From Strigops habroptila (taxonomy: Eukaryota; Chordata; Aves; Psittaciformes; Psittacidae): a DNA stretch of 64,000 bases. The position numbers and the translations under genes are program-made. Under the pieces are notes generated by a model, which did no database searches, was not told the origin of the DNA, and saw only the letters and a program-made list of their open reading frames with translations. Positions 57,201-64,000 of the stretch are shown piece after piece (within the stretch, counting starts at the first letter, position 1; every line of letters begins with the position of its first letter). The DNA lies in the NCBI RefSeq assembly GCF_004027225.2, contig NC_044283.2, positions 1 through 64,000 on the forward strand, given 5' to 3'.

Positions 57201-60200
57201 ACTGCGGTGCAGCTTTGGGAGAGCTGGAGACCCTTCCTCTCCCATGTCACCAAATGTGTGTCGCCGAGGGTCTCCCTGGACCCCGCCATGTCCCCGACTC
57301 CTGAGTGAGGGTTCCCTGGGGAGATGAGCACACTGGGCTCCAAGACTTGCTCAGAGGCTTCCCTCCTGTGTCTGTGTGTGTGGGGCTTCTTGTCAGACTC
57401 ACTCTAGTTTATCAGTGTCCTTCCCACGCCGTGGCCACTGCTCTGGCAGCATCTGCAGCCAGCACAGGGGTCACTGAACCTCTCCTGTCCCGCTGGACAC
57501 TCTGCAGTGATTCATCTGGGGCTCCCTTCTGCTGAGCTACCAGTGGCATTGCGGAGGACAGTCAACTGATCACTCCTTATGCTGGGACTTCAGACACCAT
57601 ACTTTCTTTCACCTAGGCAGAGCTTTATGCTTGGCTGCATTAAGAAGCATACTGCTTGCTGAAGCGCAGCTTAGCAGCCATCTCCAATCATTCCGAGGGC
57701 TGCGTTTGCTCCTTTAGTCTCCACTTACTCCATCTCCGCTGCCTGCAAATGGTGCAGTCGCAGCGTCCAGCCGTGGTTCACTCCTGTCTTGCTCTGCTGC
57801 CCGCCTGGCCCAAGCTCTTCATCAGCCCTTGCCCTTCTTCAGTGCTCTGGGGCTCTTTGGTAACACTCCTGCAATGCTAAAGGGTTCCGCTGGCTGGTCT
57901 TGTGGTGTCTGTGGGTCAGCACTACTGTGACCCCCTTAGCGGGGTGCCGGGGTTTAGGTGTGCCCACGGGATTCCTGCTGGTCCCTGCGGGGAGCTGCAG
58001 GGTTTGTGCAGGGCTGAAGCAGGAGCTGGAGCTGTCCTGGAGGAGCAGCACATGGGGTCAGGTCCGAACACACGGTGCTGTGTTAGATGGGCAGGAGGGT
58101 AATTGGGTGCCTCCAGCCTCTGAGCCTCTTGCCTTGGGGAATGAAGCAGCTGGTGCAGGATTCAACCTATGGAAACCACAGGAAGGGGGAGTGTGTTAGT
58201 ACATGTTATTGCTCATGGATGAGGAGTTGGTGGATGGCAGCATCAAAGAGTTGCAGTCAGTGGCTCAAGGTGCAAGTGGAAACCAGTAACAAGTGGTGTC
58301 CTGTAAGGGTTCATACTGGGACCAATGCTATTTAATACGTTCATCATTGATGTAGTGGGATCAAGCACCCTCAGCGAGTTTTCAGAGGTCACCAAGCTGA
58401 GTGGTGCAGTTACTGCCTGGAGGGAGGGGATGGGATCCAGGGGGACCTGGATGGGCTGGAAAGGTGGGACCATGAAAATGTCATCAAGTTCAACAAGGTC
58501 AAGTGCAAAGTCAGGTCATCCCCAATATCAAACAGGCTGGGGGACGAAGGGGTTGGGAGCAGCCGTGGAGGAAGGACTTGGGGTGTTGGGTGAGGAGAAG
58601 CTCCCCATGACCCAGCTTCAGTGTGTGCTTGAGCCCAGAACCCCCCCGTGTGCTGGGCTGCACCCCCAGAGCGTGAGCAGCAGGTCAGGGAGGGGATTCT
58701 CCCCTGCTGCAGTCGTGCATCCAGCTCTGGGGCAGCAACACAAGCCCTGGAAGAGCTGCTGCAAACTGCAGAGGTGGTTTGTCCTGATGGAGCCCCACAG
58801 CAGGACCGCAGGGCTGGGGCTGCATGGAGCAGCAGACCACGAGCTTCTCTTCTCACTGTTCCCCAAGGATCCCCCGGAGTTTGGTCTGGCCACTCACCCT
58901 CCTCCATTCCTTGAACTTTTTATCCCCACAGGACTTTGTGAAGCGGTTGAAACAGGCTGTTTAGGTTAAGCTGGTCCCTCCCACCCACCTTTTCCACAGC
59001 AAGGTTGTTCGCCCGTCTCCCGGGAGGCAGCATCTTCCTGGTCCCCGAGACTTTCTCATCTGGAGGTCTCTAAACACCATCAATGGTTGGCCTTAGCACA
59101 GGGAGCACTGGTTCATGTCTCCGATGCCAGCGCGCGCCAGCAGGGCTCCCGGAGCCAGGCGCTGCTGTGGCTCTGCAGGCGGGGGCTGCATGCAAGCTGG
59201 CCTGGAAGCCTGCAGGACACGGTGCAGCTCCAAGGAAGGAGAGGGCACCGTGTGCGGAGCAGTTCTTTGTGACCCCTGTCCTTGCTGTGCAGGCTGAGGC
59301 GCTGGGGGCTGAACTGCTACATGTACGCGCCCAAGGATGAGCTGAAGCACCGGCTGCTCTGGCGAGAGCCCTACACGGAGCATGAGGCAGGTACCGGCTC
59401 TGCAGGGCCTCGTGTGAGCTGGCTGCTGGCATCCTGGCTCCTCCAGGAGGAAGCGCTGTCTGCAGCTCAGCTGGGGCCAGGCTGGTGTTACCATTGCAGG
59501 GAGCCCTAGTGCGAGGGGACCCCCAGATCCTGCCGGGTACCAGGAGCCTCCCCAGCCCCTGCCCATCAGGAATCCCTTGGACCCCTCAGCACAGGGAGCT
59601 CCCACGTGGGTCTTGCAATACGTTCAAACACACCGGAGCCCAGATCCTTGCGGAAAGTCCTCTGTGTCCCAAGGGATGGGACTGTCACTCCTGGGCCCCA
59701 CCCCTCTGGATGCTCCCCTGCCTCCTGCTGCCCTCAACTCTTTCCTTTTGGGTCACTGTGGTTCCCTCCCCCCCCCACCCCTCATCTCCCCCCACCTCTC
59801 GCCTCCCAGCACTCACAGCCCGCTCTGTCCCCAGCCCACATGTGTTCTCTCATCGAGGCTGCCCAAGAGCAGGGTGTGGAGTTTGTTTTTGCCATCTCTG
59901 CTGGCCAGGACATGGTGTTTTCAAGTGCTGGTGATCGGCTCCTGCTGCAGCAAAAACTCAGGCAGGTACCGTGGGCCATTCCTTCATCCCACTGCTCTCA
60001 GGCGAGGGGCACAGTGCCCACGTGGGGCTGTTAACCCCTGCTGCTGCTGCACAAGGAGTAGGTCTGGGGGTGCCCGTGGCAGACGAGCTGTCCCTGTCCC
60101 GCTGGGTCCCTGTCACCACTGGGCTCTGTGGGTGCCTGACTGCAGCGCTGGGGCAGCAGAGCGACCAGAGCTTGCTGGGCAGCACTGGTGGCCAGTGCAG

Positions 60201-63200
60201 GCTGGTGCTGAGCCCCGGTCCCCAGGAGGGTAGAGAGCTGCTGGTGCAGGGGGTTTGTTCCATGGCATGGGCAGCTCTGCCCGCCCCATCCCCCCAGGCA
60301 CCCCAGACCTCACTGTCCTCATGGGGGCAGGGGCTTGTCGGGGGCTTGCTGCCTCCTTTCCTCTGCAGCGCAGGGGTCCTACATCAGCCCATGTCCATGC
60401 CCGTGCCCGCAGGTGGCTGCCATGGGGTGCCGGTCCTTCGCGCTGCTCTTCGACGACATCGACCCCTGCATGTGCCAAGCTGACAGAGATGCCTTCCCCT
60501 CCCTGGCACAGGCTCAGGCCTCTGTGGCCAACGAGGTGTACCAGGAGCTGGGCCAGCCCCCCATCTTCCTCTTCTGCCCTACAGGTACCACCTGCAGCCC
60601 CCGGTGCTCAGCCAGCCACGGCACCCTGATGCAGAGCAGGGTGCCCTTTGGCTGCCTGTACCTAGCACCCGTGTATGCTAAGAGCTGACTGCCCCGACAG
60701 CTCCCACGGCTCCCCCCACACCCCTCATGCTCCTGTGGGAGCCCTGGAGATCCAGGACTAGGGCAGGATGAGGCTGCAGACAGGCTGGTGCTTCAGCACC
60801 TGCGGATGCGGCATCCCCTGCACCAAGCATCGACCCAGCCCCTGCCACTGATCCCAGGCAGCTCCTCCTCTCCCGGACTCTGCTCCTCAGGGGGTGCTCT
60901 GTGCTCTCTCCCCAGAGTACTGCAGCTCTCTGTGCTCTCCCAGCCCCAGCCAGTCCTGCTACCTGCTGACCATCGGCCGGGAGCTGCTCCCAGGGATCAG
61001 TGTCATCTGGACCGGTGAGCACCCGGCCCAGCAATGTGGGACCTGTGGCCCCGCGCAGCTTCTCAGCAAGAGGCACAGTCTGCAAACCCTGCAGCCACGG
61101 GCTCCCTCCCGGGAGAGGCAGCAGCAAACAGCCCCATCACGGAGCCGTCCAGCTTCGGGGTGTGCAGTCCCAGCCGGGCAGGCAGTGGGTTGGGCTGTAG
61201 GTCTCCTGGCTGCAGAGGGTGAGGTGGGAGGACTTGACCCTCATCCCCCTGCTCAGCACCCAGATGTGTGCGTGTCCCTGCCGTGAGTGTGCACGATGTC
61301 CTGTGCCCCTGCGTGCCCCATGTGTGCCTGTGCTGTGTTGCTCCAGGTCCCAAGGTGGTGTCGCAGGAGCTCTCAGCCGCGCTGCTGGAGGAGGTGGAGG
61401 GTGTCCTGCGGCGCCCGCCCATCATCTGGGACAACCTGTACGCTAACGACTATGACTGCAGACGCGTCTTCCTGGGCCCCTACACGGGACGTGCCCCTGG
61501 CCTCATGGCCAGGCTCCAGGGACTGCTCCTCAACCCCAACTGTGAGCTCCAGGCCAACTTCATCCCCATACACACACTGGGCAGCTGGTTTCGGAGCGAG
61601 CTGGGGAGCTGTGCCCACCCTGACCATGCAGGTACCTGGTCCCAGCACCCCAGACAGCTCTGAACGTGGGGTCCCGGTATGGGCAGCAAGCTCGTGCAGC
61701 CAGGGCACAGCCATGGGTCTCTGCCATGGTCCTGCAGGCTCTCCTGCATGGCAGCCTGGGTGAGGTGCTCACGTGGCTGGGCACATCCCAGGGCTCGGGA
61801 TCCACCCGGGGGTGTCTCCTTGTAGGGGGCTGCCTGCCCTCAGCGTGCCATGGGGTAGCTCTGCCAGGCAAAGAGTGGAGCTGCCCAGATTGATAAGCAG
61901 GAAGTTTCTTAGGGATGGAGCCTGCGGCAGCAGGCGGGGACAGCCAAGGCCCGCAGGATGGGAGCTACAGCCCCCAGGAAGCCTTGGAACTGGCGCTGCG
62001 TGACTGGGTGGCTGAGATAAACCGGCAAGCCTTGGAGCCAGGTAGGTGATGAACTCACACCGTGCAGCATCCATCAATCCCTCAGTCCCTCTGGAGCGGC
62101 TCTGCTGGGAGCTCAGTGGGTGAGGGAGCCCCTTGTCTGTGTGCTGTGGGTGCTGTGGCTGGTGCAGCAGCAGGTCTGTGGTCCATGTGCTGCATCCCAG
62201 TGTGGGTTTCCTTGGCTGGCAGTGTGGGAGCTGGGCACGATTCGGCTCTGGACGAGGGGCTCAGCCAGGGGCGAGCTTGGTGCTGTGCAGTGTTTGCCTC
62301 TGCAGAGCCTGTGGCCTCGCCACCCCGGAGGCCTGGGCTTCCGAGCACAGAGCCATGCAAAGCCTGTGGTCCTGCAGGCTCAGAGGTGGAGCTGCCCAGT
62401 GTGGCCACCCCATGGTGCTACCCTGCGGGCACCAGGCTTTATGTGGGTGCCCCCCTGCTCCTTTCTGCCAGGAGGAAAGACCCCGGGACACGCCAGAGTC
62501 AGCCTCAAGGAAGGAGCGCAGCTGGAGCCTGGCACAGTGGGACAGGACGTCCTGCCCGACCCCCTGCCCCACGGCTCTGTTCCTGGTGGGACGGGCCAGC
62601 ATGGCCCAGAGCCGTGTGGCACGGCACCAGAGGAGGGGAGGAGGAAGGTGACCTTGGAGCCTGAGCGGGACAGTAGGAGCAGGACCCGTGCTGGTGGTCA
62701 GCCCAGCCCTGCACGGGACAGGGACCAGCTCACCACAGGGAGCACAGAGAGCTGCGAGCCCGCCTCTGCTCTGCCCAGCGCAGCTGGGACTTCCCAGTCC
62801 ACAGGAGCCCCAGAGGCTACCGAGACCCTCCACAGCCCAGGGCCCCCCATGTGCTGCAGCGATGGGACCAGCACTGCCCAGAACCTTCTGCCCACTGGTG
62901 ATGCCAGGACAGGGGGTGGCAGCTCACCCCAGCCCTGCAGCAGCACCCAGCCTGAGGCCAGTAGGGCTGATATGCCCCAGACACGCTCAGGGCCTGGGGC
63001 TGCTGCCAGCCCAGTCCCCCCAGCACTGGTCATTACTGAGGGTGGTGCCAGCCCAGTCCCCCCAGCACCGCTCATTGATGGGGCTGGTGCCAGCCCTGGC
63101 CCCACAGCATCATTGACCCCAGAGGAGGCCAGGTCCAGCCCCATGTCCCTGCTGACCCTGGAGGAGGCTGTGTCTGGCCCCACGGTAGCACTGACTCCCA

Positions 63201-63857
63201 AGGAGGCCAGGACTAGCCCCACAGCACCGGTGACCCCAGAGAAGGCTGGGTCTGTTCCTATAGCACCACTGACCCCAGAGAAGCGCAGGTCCAGCCCCAC
63301 GGCACCACTGATGCCAGACGAGCCCAGGTCCAGCCCCACGGTACTTTTGACCCCAGAGGAGCCCATGTCCAGCCCCACGGCACCGCTGACCCCAGAGGAG
63401 CCCAGGTCCAGCCCCACGGCACCACTGACCCCAGAGGAGCCCAGGCCCAGCCCCACGGCACCGCTGACTCTGGGGGAGGTTCGGATGCTGGTGGAGCTCT
63501 TCTACCTGCCCTATCACCATGGGCCGCTGGCGCAGCATCTCCTGGAGCACTTTCAGTGGCTCCAGGCAAACAGCCTCAGCGTGGGGGTCTCTGCCGCGGC
63601 ACCCAGCGCCGGTGCGGTGAGTGCTGGGGCTGCCGCGTGTCGCGGCTCTGTGCCACGGCCGCGGTGACGCCTGCTGTGCCTACAGGGCCGGTGGCGCAGC
63701 CGAGCACAGTCCTTCGCGCGGCTCTGCACCCAGACCTGCCGCCTGCACGTGCGTCTGGTGGGTGCTGCTGGGCGGGCGCTGCTGTACGACCTGCACCCCT
63801 ACCTCTGGGACATCCGCAACGTGCTGCTGGCCGCCAGCGCCTTCATCCAGTGGCTGG
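51190..63857 (+). CDS. O-GlcNAcase paralogue (OGA-like, GH84), 3' end outside window
   Basis: Predicted cytosolic/nuclear beta-N-acetylglucosaminidase that would remove O-GlcNAc from Ser/Thr. Ten exons give 774 codons; phases agree throughout: 51190-51229, 54541-54592, 59293-59390, 59835-59965, 60413-60584, 60916-61014, 61347-61631, 61913-62041, 62472-63616, 63686-63857. Residues 8-292 are the GH84 domain; from G14 to N262 it aligns with human OGA without a gap at an offset of 53. The catalytic pair D121/D122 (human D174/D175) and K45, Y166, W225, N227, D232 and N260 are all kept. Residues 293-667 are a Pro/Ser/Thr-rich linker unlike human, partly 13-residue repeats. Residues 668-774 begin the helical stalk ([32 protein letters not shown]). 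The stalk end and any C-terminal HAT-like domain lie beyond the window. It is too diverged and wrongly placed to be OGA itself. Confidence 0.93.
51230..54540 (+). other. OGA-like intron 1
   Basis: 3.3 kb. The first part continues the CpG island. A degenerate CR1 piece is suspected at 52130-52235. Nothing else recognised. Confidence 0.7.
52130..52235 (+). mobile_element. Suspected decayed CR1 ORF2 fragment
   Basis: CTCCTCAATGTGTTCATCAG and CACCACAGAGTTTGGCAAG resemble the CR1 reverse-transcriptase stretch around the FADD box, which is itself lost. Confidence 0.4.
54541..54592 (+). CDS. OGA-like exon 2
   Basis: 52 bases encoding [24 protein letters not shown] is the invariant start of the GH84 barrel. 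Acceptor CCCTTTACAG. The exon ends at GAATG before GCAAGT, a GC-type donor; only this junction keeps the frame and gives LFEWLRRW aligned to human LFRRLQKW. Confidence 0.92.
55951..56580 (+). repeat. 45-bp minisatellite, 14 copies
   Basis: Exactly 14 head-to-tail units of 45 bp, beginning TCACTGCATGGGCAGTGCAC. By eye the only difference is at unit position 36: T in copies 1, 12 and 14, C in all others. Because 45 is a multiple of three and the unit lacks stops in several frames, it creates long spurious ORFs on both strands. It lies wholly in an intron. The near-identity points to recent expansion or strong homogenisation. Confidence 0.98.
58195..58850 (+). mobile_element. Degenerate CR1 ORF2 copy
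   Basis: Follows the CR1 reverse-transcriptase path (AGTGGAAACCAGTAACAAGT, CAAGTTCAACAAGGTCAAG, CATCCAGCTCTGGGGC) but with many frameshifts and stops. No terminal repeat is found. It is much older than the copy at 5.8 kb. Confidence 0.75.
59293..59390 (+). CDS. OGA-like exon 3
   Basis: 98 bases, phase 2 to 1. [20 protein letters not shown] aligns with human [20 protein letters not shown] and carries the pocket lysine K45. Donor GGCAG|GTACCG. Confidence 0.95.
59835..59965 (+). CDS. OGA-like exon 4
   Basis: 131 bases, phase 1 to 0. [20 protein letters not shown] and DMVFSSAGD align with human [20 protein letters not shown]. Acceptor GTCCCCAG, donor CAG|GTACCG. Confidence 0.95.
60413..60584 (+). 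CDS. OGA-like exon 5 (catalytic aspartates)
   Basis: 172 bases, phase 0 to 1. [17 protein letters not shown] holds the catalytic pair D121 and D122. Then [20 protein letters not shown] matches human [20 protein letters not shown]. Confidence 0.97.
60916..61014 (+). CDS. OGA-like exon 6
   Basis: 99 bases, phase 1 to 1. EYC with pocket tyrosine Y166, then [20 protein letters not shown] aligned with human [20 protein letters not shown]. Confidence 0.95.
61347..61631 (+). CDS. OGA-like exon 7 (end of GH84 barrel)
   Basis: 285 bases, phase 1 to 1. [20 protein letters not shown] carries W225, N227 and D232; [20 protein letters not shown] carries N260. All are ligand-contact positions in human OGA. 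Confidence 0.97.
61913..62041 (+). CDS. OGA-like exon 8
   Basis: 129 bases, phase 1 to 1. [18 protein letters not shown] matches human YSPQMALKLALTEWLQEF. The acceptor TTTCTTAG is modest, but phase and homology both support it. Confidence 0.88.
62472..63616 (+). CDS. OGA-like exon 9 (linker and stalk start)
   Basis: 1,145 bases, phase 1 to 0, residues 336-717. A long disordered stretch rich in Pro, Ser, Thr, Gly and Ala with no similarity to the acidic human linker. It ends in nine 13-residue repeats and then [20 protein letters not shown], the start of the stalk. Acceptor CTCCTTTCTGCCAG, donor GCG|GTGAGT. Confidence 0.88.
63113..63463 (+). repeat. Coding 39-bp tandem repeat, nine units
   Basis: Nine in-frame 13-residue units of the type [13 protein letters not shown]. 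Units 7-9 are nearly identical; units 1-6 are diverged. The GH84-stalk linker is lengthened by 117 residues. Confidence 0.95.
63686..63857 (+). CDS. OGA-like exon 10 (stalk domain)
   Basis: 172 bases, phase 0 to 1. [20 protein letters not shown] and FIQWLG align with human ILYDMYSYVWDIKSIMSMV and FVQWLG. The gene continues past the right edge. A possible next acceptor, CCCCCCAG, lies at about 63985-63992. Confidence 0.92.
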
Positions 63858-64000
63858 GTATGTGGTGGGGCCAGCCCCAAGACGGCACCTGCGGGAGTGT
63901 GGGGCCCCTGGGCACTGCGGGCACCCGAGCTTTTTCTGTGGTGGTCCACTGCTCCCCCATACGAGTGACAGTGCCTGGGGCTCCCCCCCAGAGGTCTGGG

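Larger units (their letters stand above)
54593..59292 (+). other. OGA-like intron 2 (GC-AG, 4.7 kb)
   Basis: Begins GCAAGT and ends TGTGCAG. It carries a 14 x 45-bp minisatellite and a degenerate CR1 copy, both listed. A small CCCAT-type repeat lies near 54798-54825. Confidence 0.8.

Noticed and set aside
62698-63456. Minus-strand repeat ORF of 252 codons
   Set aside because: Antisense of the coding 39-bp repeat in OGA-like exon 9.

Overview
The window is vertebrate nuclear DNA, almost certainly from a bird. The evidence is a set of CR1 LINE copies, several ending in the ATTCTATG-type 3' repeat typical of avian CR1, compact genes split by GT-AG introns, GC-rich promoter islands, and a fragment resembling an LTR I remember from neoavian (especially passerine) genomes. 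There are no prokaryotic operons, no CRISPR array and no convincing tRNA or rRNA gene.

Layout. 1-2.3 kb is a very C/G-rich minisatellite block with an imperfect 41-bp inverted repeat and a CCAAT-bearing CpG patch. 3.0-4.5 kb holds an unidentified candidate gene on the minus strand: a CpG-island promoter with an NRF1-type palindrome, three exons whose splice phases agree, and a poly(A) signal. 4.5-13.9 kb has no recognised gene, but carries a long CR1 copy with a broken reverse-transcriptase ORF, an LTR fragment and a GC-rich island. 14.0-36.5 kb is M1AP (plus strand, nine coding exons, about 526 codons, all phases consistent). 41.2-48.05 kb is DOK1 (minus strand, five coding exons, about 570 codons), convergent with M1AP. 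From 51.19 kb to the right edge runs a paralogue of the O-GlcNAcase gene OGA (plus strand, ten exons visible, 774 codons before the edge), divergent from DOK1.

The three named genes are not a pathway. M1AP is a meiotic factor, DOK1 a cytoplasmic tyrosine-kinase adaptor, and the OGA-like protein a predicted glycoside hydrolase of family GH84. The M1AP/DOK1 convergent pair matches the human 2p13 order as I remember it. The OGA-like gene beside DOK1 is not part of that human neighbourhood and is the most interesting item. Its catalytic domain aligns without gaps to human OGA from the first catalytic-pocket glycine to the last pocket asparagine, with every ligand-contact residue I can name kept. 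It has a GC-AG second intron, a new Pro/Ser/Thr-rich linker built partly from nine 13-residue repeats, and a large intron carrying a nearly perfect 14 x 45-bp minisatellite.

Exon boundaries come from splice signals, reading phase and remembered human protein sequences. I ran no alignments or database searches.
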